Shown: one piece after another, positions 9,990 to 22,100 of the stretch
Numbering within the stretch: the first letter of the stretch is position 1
How the letters are laid out: each line of letters begins with the position of its first letter
Assembly: GCA_023055355.1 (NCBI GenBank)
Contig: JALJCS010000050.1
Span: 744,001 to 808,000 of the forward strand
Length of the DNA: 64,000 nt
From: Agelaius tricolor
Lineage: Eukaryota; Chordata; Aves; Passeriformes; Icteridae
Direction: 5' to 3'
The notes under the pieces: generated by a model
Told to the model about the DNA's origin: nothing
The model's database searches: none
The model's input: the letters and a program-made list of their open reading frames with translations, nothing else
Position numbers and translations under genes: made by a program

Positions 9990-10676
9990 TTTCTTCCGCC
10001 AATCCAACAGCAGTGGCCATGGACAGGGAAATGGGGGGGACACATCCATGGATGGTGACATGGGAGGACATGAACATGGATGGGGACATGAACTGGGACA
10101 GCATCAAGGCCACCACCTGTGCCACCACAGTGCCCCAGCACCTTCATCTCAGCCATGGCGCTGCCTGATGCAGTTCCTGCCACCACATCCCCCCTGCCAC
10201 CATTGTGGTGTCCCAGCCGAATGTCACCACCCACCAGGGCAGGATGGGAACTTGTTCAGCTGGTGACAAGTGGCCCAGGAGAGAGTGACAGCCACCAGGG
10301 TGTCCCAGGGCCACCGCGCTCAGGGGACCCCAACTGCCCCTGGGGACAGGGCAAGGGTCAGTGTCACCCACAGGGGCCATGTGGGCCCATGCTGGGTGAC
10401 ACTGGAGGCGTCCTGGTGGCAGCGTCCCCACAGGTGTGGTGACATTGTCCCCTGGTGTGTGTCCTGGTGGCATCGTGTCCCTTACATGTTGATGACCCAA
10501 GTTCCATCATCCTTGTTCTCCTCCCCAGTTCTAGAATGTTCCCCACTCCTGCCTTCCTATTGGTTCCTGTTCCCTGCAGCTCCTCCCCTGAATCCCAGTT
10601 GGTTGCTGCCCTTTTGTCCCGCCTTTGCACCACCCTTGTTCCCTCTGCCCATTGGCCCTCAGGCCCAAAGTGCGCT
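9990..10676. other. GC-rich degenerate repeat region, no gene seen
   Basis: Words such as GGTGACA, GGTGGCA and CCACAGG recur without a fixed period. From about 10490 several ATTGG boxes (10558, 10606, 10650) lead towards the LTR-like TATA at 11064, suggesting the U3 of another LTR split by the element at 10677-11031. Confidence 0.4.
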
Positions 10677-11031
10677 GGTGTTTGCAGGGGTCCCAGGACA
10701 AGGGAAGAGACGGGAATCTTGACTCCATGTTTCAGAAGGCTGATTTATTATTGATGATATATATTATCTTAAAAGAAAATGATATCTTAAAACTATACTA
10801 AAAGAATTGAAGAGAGGATTTCATCAGAAGGCAAGCAGGGAATAGAAAAGAATGATTACAAAAGCTCATGACTCTCCGAGAGTCCGAGCCAGCTGACTGT
10901 GATTGGCCATTAATTAGAAACAACCAACATGGACCAATCAAAGATGCACCTGTTGCATTCCACAGCAGCAGATAATTCTTGTTTTTCTTTTCCTGTGAGG
11001 CTTCTCAGCTTCTCAGTTTCAGAAAATATCA
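10677..11031 (-). mobile_element. Solo LTR, minus orientation, nested in another LTR-like sequence
   Basis: TG...CA termini on both strands (TGGTGTTTGCAGG at 10677; minus-strand start TGATATTTTC at 11031). It is related to the LTR at 4494-4921. AATAAA lies near the minus-strand 3' end. No clear target duplication. Confidence 0.55.
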
Positions 11032-11240
11032 TGGCGACACCAAAGCTCCCCCTCCCTTGTCCCATATAAAAGCCTGGACCCTGCTTTGTTCTTGGTTCTT
11101 GGTGCCTGGACCCCTCGGGTGTGTTGGCCCATAAAGCACCCCTGGAACTCCAAGCAGGGATCCCCTCCCGCCTGTTTTCCCCCCGAGCTGCAATCGCCAT
11201 CGGCCTGGTGCTCGCTGAGCCATCCCTTTCCTAGAGGAGA
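11032..11240 (+). mobile_element. LTR-like promoter and polyA segment
   Basis: CCATATAAAAGCCTGG at about 11062-11077 is a strong TATA box, followed ~65 bases later by CCATAAAGCACCCC, an arrangement typical of a short LTR R region. With 10490-10676 it probably formed one LTR before the nested insertion. Confidence 0.45.
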
Positions 11241-12900
11241 CGCCCTGGGGAAGGCAGTGCCTGGTGCTGGGGATGGGCACTGGGGACTGCTTTGGGCTGG
11301 GGAGACTGAACTTCCTTCCAGGGGCTTCTCTGGGGCAGGGCTTGGATTTGGCCTGGAAACAGAGGGAAGGTTCCAGGAGGGTTTTGTTCCTGCCCAGAGC
11401 CGAGGCCTTTCCTGTTCCTCATCCTGCCCTGGCAGCGAGGGCTTGGGGAGCACCAGAAAGGGGCAGAGACGCAGCTGGGACAGTGACCTGACTTGACCCC
11501 AGGGCATTCCCAGACCATGTGGAAGAAGAATCAGTCTGGAAAGAGGGGGAAGAAGCAGAAAGGGGGGGGATGCTGGCAGTGATGGCATTTGTGTCCCCAG
11601 GTCACCATTGCCTGGGCTGGAGCCCTGCTCACCTGGGCACGGATGAACACCCACCTGCCCGTGGGAAGCTGGGAATGAATTCCTGGTTTTGCTTCCTTGC
11701 ACAGCTTTTCCTTCCCCCATGGACCTGTCTGAGTCTGAGCCCAGGAGTTTGGGCTCTTTGTCTCTTTCACTGCCAGGATTCTCCCCCATGGGGTGCTCCA
11801 AGGAACTGGGCCTGAGGCCAGAGAAGGAGACAGGAGAGATGGAGCTGTGCACTGTGGCCATGGCAGCAAGCAGGGCACCCTCAGTCCATAAATAAAATCA
11901 GGCACAGAAACGGGCAGATGGGATTTTTCACCCTTCCCTGCTGCTTGCATTTCCTGCAAGCTTTCTGCAGTGTTGCTGGCAATATTTTTGTACTTTTTCA
12001 GGTGATTTACACAACACCTCACAGGACACACTCACAGGATCAGGAGAATGATGTGATATCCCATGGATTCATGTCCCTAGGAAATACCAAGGCTCTAGTT
12101 GATTAGTTACTGTTTGAGTCCAGAAGTGGGCAGTACAAACTTCCATTTTTCACTTTCAAGTGCTCATGGGGAAAGCACAGCAGATTCTTCCAGATCTTTG
12201 CACAATATTTGTTAGCTACATACAATAACAAATCTCATTTACATCGCTGCTCAACAGCTCAACATAAGGAGCCCAAACTACTGGCCTATCCCTAAGACTA
12301 CACAAAAAGAAGAAAACAAATCTATTTTGCTTCCCACTTCACCTGCATTTGGGATTTTTGATTTTGCATTATATTTTAACATGTACTTGTAGTTTTCTTG
12401 TTATGTCTAGGCTCTGAAGTAGGGTTTGTCGCTGTTGTGAAACCAAGATTAATCAAGGATTAATACAGAAATAGATGTTCTAATCTATCCTTACACTTCT
12501 GCTGGTCCCTAGGAAAGCTGGTGGGTGATTTCTGTCTGTGTTCAAATACTTAAAGCAATAACAAATAGTCCCATACTTGATATTTCAGATAAACAATTTA
12601 ATGGCATCTTAACATTGTTTTCACAATCTTATACTCTGCATCTTTTACTCCTTATGAAGCTGAAATCTTTTTAAATACAAGCAATTCTACTGCAATTTTA
12701 GAAGTTTCAAAACCATTTTAACATACTGAAAACAAAACAGTCTAAAAAGACAGGTCTAACAGCCATTAAAATGCAGGAAAAAGCAAGAGGACTTCACGTA
12801 AAAGAACATACATTGAACAGCAACATTTCTTCCACTATGTATTTATGTGTTAAGAAAAATGGAGTAAATTTAAAAGAACAGAAGTTCTTTAAAACCAGAC
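11241..12900. other. Intergenic region 3' of SYCP1, no gene seen
   Basis: 11241-11900 is GC-rich with chance open frames on both strands. 11900-12900 turns AT-rich like the SYCP1 introns. No domain, repeat period or splice structure that I trust. Confidence 0.5.
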
Positions 12901-12947
12901 TTTCTAATGCCAGAAACAGCTTTGAAACAACTTTCTATGCAGTTCTA

Positions 12948-12953
12948 TTTATT
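12948..12953 (-). terminator. SYCP1: Candidate SYCP1 polyA signal
   Basis: TTTATT on the plus strand (AATAAA on the minus strand), about 230 bases past the SYCP1 stop codon at 13183-13185. This would give a 3'UTR of ~250 bases. Other T-rich sites lie further on, so the choice is tentative. Confidence 0.4.
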
Positions 12954-13182
12954 TCAAAATTTAAAATTGGCCAATTTTTGTCCCAACATTTTGAAGCACA
13001 AGGGAGGAAAGGTGGAAAAGGCTCTGCAGGGGTTGCAGTTATAGATCTATAAAGTTCATATGTGTAAAGGAATGAACACAGTATTGAACACACTGAGTAT
13101 GACAGAAAAATGCAACAAAGCACTAACTCTGAGAGAAAAACAACCCTGCAAGCAATGCCAGGGCACTGGGTATTTCTGCATT

Positions 13183-16100
13183 TTAAGCAAAGAACTTTAC
13201 AACATCTTTAATTTTCCTTTTCCTGTCCATTTTGGAGAGCGCAGCCCAGCCCGCCTCGCGCATTCTCCTCATGGTTTTGAGTTTCAGAGCAGAGCCTGGA
13301 GATTTCACACTGGATGGAGCTGGGGTCTAGGAAGGAAAATAAAGCCATCCTTTAGTTTCTGTAAACAATCTGATTAACTGCTTGCTTTAATCTTAGGAAA
13401 GGCTAACATACCTTTTTTGGTGCTGTGGAATGTAATTGTGAAGCTTGTGGATAATCTTTGTACAAATTTTTAAACATTTCTTCTTCCGAGACTATGCTCT
13501 AATAAATGAAAAAGTTACTTACTCACACTATATTAAAAACTACTTTTTCTTTCCCCCTAAGGATATTAAACTATGAAAAATTAAAAAATTAAGATGTCAT
13601 TATGAGGCAAAACAGTTCAATAAAAAGAATGTTAATTATGTACATACAATTCCAGAAAGAACCAATCAATTAAAAATATACACATAAATATTGGCTTGAA
13701 TGTGGAAGCCCAAACTGTTTATTTTCATTCTCAGAGCCAGCAGTGAGCACAAAGAAGTGCTCAGCACAGGATTTGCTCTCTGACTCTTACCAGGAGGTCA
13801 GTGTGCTCAGAGCTGTCTGACTGAGTGTCCAGCTGCACAAGCACTTTCTGCTTTTTCCTGCTGCTCTGCTCTGAAGGCAGGTTTGTGCTTCTTCCACTGT
13901 GCATTTTATCCATTGGAGGAGTCTTGATAGCATATGTCTGGGAAAGAAAACGTTTCTATTTTTAGATTTTATTTTATGGGGTAAGAATGGAATCTAAAGC
14001 CAAACTCAGGAGCCAGTTTACAGTCTGAGTGTCCAAGAATTCACCTGAGAGAAATGGTGGAACTCTTCTCTTTCCATCCAAACATGAAGCAATGACCCAA
14101 ACAAAGTGGGGTGGGGTGGAAATAGCATTTTTTATATTATTTTTGTTGCCAAATGAGGAGAATGAAGGGGAAGCTATGGAAGAGCTGAGTTTCATGGCAC
14201 ATTGTATTTCAGTTCTTCATGCTTATCTGCAGAAATTCAGGTTATTCTGAACTGTAGCCACTACATGTGGACCATATCAAACATCAAAGAAAATGGGAAC
14301 AAACAAAACTGCAGGGAAAGGCTTTCAGAGAAAGATTGATAGCTATATCAAGATTGGTGTTACTTAAAATAGTCTTTTCACTAGAAGTTAAACTAAGAAG
14401 CCTTGAATGGTCCAGTGCAGTCCTTTTTCAGACAGATAACATCAAAGTGGTGCTGGATTCCATTGCTCCAATATGAAACCCACAAGTGAACTCCTGACAG
14501 GGAAGAAGGGTAAGTTCTGCAGTCAGGACTACTTTGACACTTTGACCATTTTTACAGCTAGATCAGCTTTGTTCTCTTCCATAGAGGAAAAGTGCCTTTT
14601 CAAATGGACACTTGTAAGACTGAGTAAAACAATTCCAGAGACATAAAAAAATCAACAACTGAGCAAGAAAAATTACACAGTGGGAGCCCTTCCAGAAACT
14701 GCTGTCTAATATCTCCATGGAATGGTAGGACCCTTTAAAATCCCTTCTTATCCCAGGGGGAAAAAAAAATCATCTACAGAGAAGTAAGAAATACAGGCAG
14801 AAAAATGCAACAAGAAAAATTCACTGTTAGGAGCTACAAAACTTCAGTGTTGGACTGCCCAAGGGGCTTCCTGCACTGAAGGAGATATTTTTTATTTTTA
14901 TCTTTTTTATTTTAGGAATATAATTTGGAGACTTTCTATTTTTACATGAGTAGATTCACTGTATAGATCTAAACAAGGTTTAGGAGTCCCAGGAACATAA
15001 ATTTTTATTATCTTTAAAAAGTTTGAAGTCCAAAGCATTCCAGTGTCTTTTGTTGAATGCAAATAAATTATCATGGCACTTCAATTGATTCTACACATAT
15101 AAACACTACCAAATTTTAAAAGCAATTAAAAAGTTGAAGTTACCTTGTGTTTCTTTTCACTTTCAGGAATCATACTGTGAGAGTGCTCTTTTACAAGATT
15201 CTCCTACAAAAGAGTTATGTGACAGCAAGGAAATATTTCTTTGAATTCAGTTGTTAAAAATCTTCTTGGTGTAATTACAGAGCACAGTCTATAATCACAG
15301 ACTGTTACAAAGCTCACACAAAAATATGACCAGGTTTAGCACAACCTCAGCATTCAAAAGTCACTGAAAAAACCCTACAGTTTAGGGAACTTTTTTGCTT
15401 TAGCTAGTTAAAATTAACTAAACTAAAGGAGAGTTTTGTTTTGTTGTTAATTTATATATAATCTATAATCACAGAGTGTTACAAAGTTCACACAAATATA
15501 TGACCAGGTTTAGCACAACCCCAGCATTCAAAAGTCCCTGTTTTTCTGTTCAGTTTCATTTCTTATCCAACTCCTTCCACAGCACAAGCCCAGGCCACAC
15601 CTCTCACCCCCACTGCTCAGTGAATAAAAAACTCCACCTTCTCTTCAATTTCTGCTTTCAGTTGTTCCTTAAGGGAGGCCAGTTCACTTTTCAAACATGA
15701 CAGCTCATTTTCCTACAAACCATTAAATAAAGGACAGGGTTAACTATGCACAGCCCAGAAAAAAGAAAACAGTCCCAAGTGAGACAGTAATTAACAGGGA
15801 CACTCATTAGATACACAAGAGAATTCTATTTGCTTTTCAGCCCTATACTTGAAGCTTTGCTTTAGCTTGTTTAAAAAGACTGAAGCACTATAAGAAACAG
15901 GGACTTGATCAGAAATGTTCAAGGTAAGACCTTAAAACACTTGGGAGAACAGGGCTGAGAGGGCACAATCGAAATATTTAAAACAAAAGTTTCCTATTCC
16001 AAGTGGGAAGTCAGAGCATGACACACTATCTGCAAGACCAGACACAAACACACTGCTACTCCAATTCATTTCTAGAAACATTTGGAGTTTTTAGTGCCCA

Positions 16101-19100
16101 GAATAAGATCTGCTGCAGCAGCTTGGGTGGGACTGCTACTGGCAAAAATTAAAACCACACTGGAAAAGTTCCCAGAGAACTGTCTCTGGTGGGAAAGACC
16201 CCAGAGCACAGCAGGAAAAAGAAACTCTCTAAGCAACCTGAAAAAAGATTTTTAGAAGTCACAAACTGACTGAAGATCACATCTTTTGTCTCTCTGTGCT
16301 GTCGCTGGGCAAGAGGCAGGGATTGGGAAAAAAGGTGTTTTAAAGGTTTATTTTAATTCTCATTACCCATTTTTAATTCTATTAATAATAAAACTTTTGA
16401 TGCTATTTAGGTTTGAATCTGCTTTACCTTCAAAGTGTTTTTCTCCTAATCCTTATCTCAACTTGAATTTTTCTTTCCCCTCCTCTGCTCAACTACAGCA
16501 GAGAAAAATGAGTGAATGTTTTTTTGTGTGTGCCTGGCCCTTAGCCAGTATAAAACCACTCCACAATGACATCAGCCCCTTCACTGAATTACTGCACATT
16601 GGAAAGTACTCCTTACCAGTGCTCTTGCTGATGAGAACTGCTTTTGCTGTTTCATTTTATAGACTTTTAACTCTGCATCTTTTTCTTCAACCATTTTATC
16701 ATATTCATTCTGGGTTAAAAAAACCAAACCAACAACAAACTCAGAACATGTGACTAAATGTTACAATTATAGAGTTATCCAGTCTTAAAACATCCTTTCT
16801 TTCAAACCAGGCTCTTAAGATTCAGAAAGAAAAGATTCATTGATGCTTCTGCAGAAACTGTAAACCAGAAAATGCTCAATTCAAGTATTATTTTGTGGAC
16901 TGGCAGAGAGTGCTTGATTTCTGTGCAGCAATATGTGCTCAGCACTAAGAGCCAGCTGTGCCAGCTTTATTAATGTATCTGCTAAAGATATTGCAAAATA
17001 GAGGAACAGAAAGGAAAACTAAAATGTGTCAGCTAAACTGCTGACAGTCACTAAGGCATCTCAGAGAAAGAGCCAAACTGATACTGAAAAATATTGCACT
17101 CAGATGGTATCAAAGGAAGCCTGAACTGAAAAAAATCTAAAAATCCCAGAAGTTTGGATGAATGGAATTTATCTGCCCATAGGAATCTTTTGAAAATCTT
17201 CAAATGAATTTGATTTTAGATGATGCAAAGTCCAGCATGTGTTCAGCTTCCTTTTCCCAGATTCAGGCCTGTTTCTGCTTTGGAAAGGTCATGAACGTGG
17301 TATCACAAGTTATAAACATGCTGTTAACATGGTATCACACACTGCAAACCACAGCAAGCAGGAAAATCTCTTCCCTTGTGCTTTTCCATCAGTGCCATCA
17401 TCTCAGTTATCTTGTGCTGACATCTGGCATCAGTTTCTCTCTGTATCATTGCTGTTTCATCACAAAGCAACCTCATCTTTTCTACCTGTCAGTAATAAAT
17501 TGCATTTCATTCATCAACATAACCATCTATTTCTTTTTAATCTTAATTTCTTCTTTCCCCTGTGGGTGCAAAGTTTGCAGTCCCACTTGGGCTTTATTTG
17601 CTTTTAAGATCCCTTTCAAATCCCTCATCTTTTCTGCAGATTGTTAAAATGGGCAGGATCAAAGGTACAGCCATGGCAGGCAAGTTCACTTCAAACCAAA
17701 AGGCCATTTCAAGCACTCTGCCCTAACATTTCTTAGCATTGCCATCAAAAAAAAAGTGTGGGCAGAAAAATACTAATATGGGAGAAGTTATAATCTAATT
17801 TAACTATGCTGACTTTATACCAAGGGTGGAATTTCTTTGAACTATATCTTGAAAGCAAGAAGTTTTAATGGAGTTCTTATTTTCAAAGACATATTCAAAT
17901 ACGTCAGCCTAAGCACCTCATGTACTGAAGCTTTGCTCACAGGCATACACAAATTCCATTCATGTCTGAAATGGAAGAGCAAGGACTCTGGCCAATAAAG
18001 CTTCATAAAAACATTTTAAATTAAAAAAAATTAAATTGCAGTAAAAATTAACACCTCTCACCTCTTCACGAAGTTTATTTTCATTTCCTTTTCTTGTTTC
18101 TATGTCTTTTTGATAGATGTCAACTGCTTCCTTATGTTGCTTGTTCCTATTTTCCATCTCTAACTGCAATTTATTCACCTTTTGAGAATGCAGAATTGCT
18201 GCTGTTATTTGTTTAGGAATTACTGTGTTAATGATTTTTTCTTACCTCTTGTTTTTGAGCACAAACACACTGTTACTGTTCAGGTATATGATTAAAGTGT
18301 TTCCTATTTAAAAGTTCAGCTTTTTTTTTAATAAAGAGTTGAACTTTGGCCTGAAGTGAGTTGGAAAATACTCAAAGAAAGAATGGCAACAGCCCAGTGG
18401 GGAAGACTGCCCTAAGCAGTCACCCTAAATGCTGTGAATGCCTCAGAAAAAAACAAACACAGATGGAGATTTGATTCCCTCTCTTGTAAATCTGTATCAG
18501 ATTTTCACAGCTTTTATGGTACATTTTTCTCCCAGCTGTGCATCTTGATTACAGTTTTTCCTTTTAAGGTTATCATATGAATATCCTCAAAAAAGTCCAC
18601 TTTTCTTCAAGTGCAGTACCCAAAGCTGGACACAATATTCCCATCAGAGGGATTGCCACTGCAGAACACATTTAAAGAACAGCCTTAAAAAAGTAATATA
18701 TATATATACATAGATGTATATGTCTTTTAAATGCTTTTCTGTTACAATGAGGTTGCTGAACCCTGTTCAGTCCACTATCAACAAAAGGAAAAAAAAAAGG
18801 AACAGATTAGAAACATCATTAATTGCAATGTGAATCCATCTCTTAAATGTCCAACAGTCAGTGCCCAATGATTACAAATGGAAGCATCTTCTAAAAACTG
18901 TGAGCTCATTCCTGCAAAGTCTGTATCCCAGATCCCAAAGCAGCTCAGAACGTATTGAACAAGTATTATCATTACTTACAGTGGCACTTAAAAACACTCA
19001 CCTCATCTTCTACATGATGTTATTTAAACCTACCTTCCCTTCATAAGTATTGCTTTTCTTGCTTTCTGCAGTAAGTTTCTTCTTTAACACCTTATTCTGG

Positions 19101-22100
19101 TGAAATAAAACAAAACAAGCACTGTACCTTAATAAGTAAATAGAATTATGTAATGGTTTAACTGCATCAAGAAATTCCAGCTTTCATCAGGCAAATAACT
19201 CTCTGTTGTGCAGCTCAGGTTCCAGAACAATTCTTCAAACAAATGAATGTTCAACTAATTTCTGTGATAATTACTGTTTCTTCAGGACCTTAAGAAAGGC
19301 TCCTCCTGAGCAAGAGCAGGGAATAACAAATGAGGTGCAGAATGGGAATTACAACTAAGATGCTGCTGACAGAAGGTGTGAAGATGTCATGACAAAAAAT
19401 ACAAGTTCTTTATATTTACAGTGAAGTTACTACAGTTTGTGCCAGTGCAGAATTATTTTCTACAAGTGGTAACTGAGATACTTATTACAAGTACAAAAAT
19501 AACACTATGCACTAAATGAAAAAGAGTAGAAGTTCATTAAAGGTATTATTTTTGTAATTGCTCTTTTCAAATAAAGGCACATTTAACAAATCAAGTGATT
19601 CCTGAGATGACTCCCTAATTTGCTCAGGGTTAGGATAAGAAAGGAGAATTTTTAAATTACATAGGTGTATCTAAAGACATCACAGCAGACACACCCTGCT
19701 GAAAAGGCAACCCAAAACATAATGTGTTTATGTATTTGTGAAATGAAAATCTCTACCCACCTCCTGCTGCAACTCTTCAATGCATTTGGTTTTATTTTCC
19801 ACCTGCTGCTTTAAATTGTCCATCTGAAAGAGAGATTTCAGACATTCATTAGTAAGTTCTACAAATGACTCCCTATGTGAGCAATTCCTGTAAATGTTCT
19901 CAAACCTGCACTTGCACCAGTCTGGTTTGTTCCAATGGGACTGCAACACCAGCTGACATGTTAGAATAATCAGAGTTTTAGCCATAAAGTACCACAACTT
20001 GTTAATCAATAGCAGTGAACCAGTTCCTTAGTGGTTATGGAATTAGGAAAGAAGAAGAAAAATACCCCAATATCTTCACAATTTAAAAATACACTTGTAG
20101 GAAGTTCCCTACATCCATGAAAAAATTAATTGTCCCAATTATTTTCTAGAATTTTGGTTTTCCTTTCTTGAAATTTCATTTTCAGTACTCTTTACCTGAA
20201 ATGACAATTGTAAATCTTTGACTGTTACAATGAAATTTTGAAATTTGCTAAAAACCCCAAGTTGCTTTGAACCAATAGAAAGAAAGTAAAAATGTTTGAA
20301 TCTATTTAAGCTAAAACTCACACTACATATAAAAAGCTAATCCAGAGCCCATCCATCACTGTGTGGGTATATGAAAAATCAGAAAAGCAGGTTCTCTGTT
20401 TGCCTGAAAAGAACCAAATCTTTAATATGAAACTTGCAGCAAAGAGTGAAGATCCCCGTGACTGTGCTTGTCTTTTGAAATACCAGGGCTCAGCATGGGC
20501 ACACACAATGGCACAGCTGGCAGCAGCTGAGAGAGAAGAAACCTCTGGCAGAGATCACATCCCCCAGGCAGAGCTTTGCAGAAAAATCCCAACACAGATT
20601 TTACATTTAATGCTCTCCTACAGGTTCTGTAAGATATTTTCATGACACATGACATACATTTTCTTCTCTTTCATCCAGGGTACTTCTCATCTCTTCACCT
20701 GTCTTTGCCATTTTCTCCTTCCAAGACTCCAGTTCATTTCTAAGTGCCAAATTAACAAGCATTAGTAAATATTTCCTTCTTGCCTTTAACTTATTTTCAG
20801 TACTTCTAAGAAACCCTTCTTTTATTTTCTAAAAAGAGCTGCTAATGTTGATGGGAACTTCATAAGCTGCACAATGAAAATGTTCTTAAAATGCAGCAGC
20901 ATGCCCAGTAAGTCAATGTGTGAACTGTCCATACTTTTTTGAAGTAGGAAAAGATGTTCCAGCTAAGCCAAGGAAAATACATCCTCACCTGGACTATTGC
21001 AATGCAGCTGTGAAACATGGGAGCTGCCTGTCTATTGAACTGGTGATACAGAGAGTAACTCTTACCCAGTTTTGCCTTGTCACATTTAATCCATAACCTT
21101 CACCTTCCATTTTCATTGCCTTCTCACCTGAGGTGTCTAATGCACAACAAGACAGCTCCTACTATGTAATACAAAATGATGGCAAACACTGTTCCTGCAG
21201 CAATTGGTATTTCTGATCTGAGAAAATTTCTACTTGGCCAACAGCAATTCTCAATAGTTTCTGTTTAGCTATATAATCTAGAAAAAACATGAATCAAAAA
21301 ATCCCAGAAAGCAGCATTTGAACACAACTAACTATTTGAGTCTACTTCCTTTCACAATATCAGTTCTTAATATTTGTTTTTACTTGCCTTAGCTGGCTAT
21401 TTGCCTCTTCTAGATTTTCAACTAACTGCTTTGTATTTTCTTCTTTTTTCTTACTATCCTAAATAAAGACCCATGTGTCAGCAAAGAAATAAAATTCAAA
21501 GTGACTTCTTAAAAAATTCAAAGACATCCAAAGCACACTGACCTGCCTTGCTCACAAGTGTAAATACACTTCCTTTCCAACTCAAACACAAAAAACAGCT
21601 CAGGTACTCTACAGACCCAAGTCATGTTGCAGCTCATCATCTAATTTGTAAAACTGAGTCATTTGTCAAATTGAGTATTGTCCTTTCATGAAACCTGGAA
21701 GTTTACAACTTGCCTCTTGTTGTTCTTGCAGTTTCTTGACTTCTGCAGCCACAGCATTTTTCTCTTGTGCTGTTTGTTCTTTCTCTAGTGAAAGCTTACT
21801 GAGATCCACTGTTAGTTGTTCATTCCTTAACCTAATTTCAAACAAATGGCCAAGAGGAATAAGAAGATGCCTTTTGAAATCTCTTTTTAAATTAAACATA
21901 CCCATTATCAAGTCTTATTCCATGCTGAAAGAAGTCCAGGCCTTTATCTACAAATATAAGCTTTGCAGCAGAGTCAGAGAGATGTAAAAAGGTGACAGAA
22001 GAAGGAAAGAAAATCAGAGTCAACTTTTATATAAATCTAATGGTTAGTGAAGATGATGTAGTTCAAAGCAAGATTAACCATGAATTCAGAAACTTTCTCT

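Noticed and set aside
20139..20215. Possible extra SYCP1 exon starting [11 protein letters not shown] after an AG acceptor
   Set aside because: It reaches a stop with no GT donor before it, and the flanking exons (20658-20739 and 19761-19823) join in frame and match human without it.
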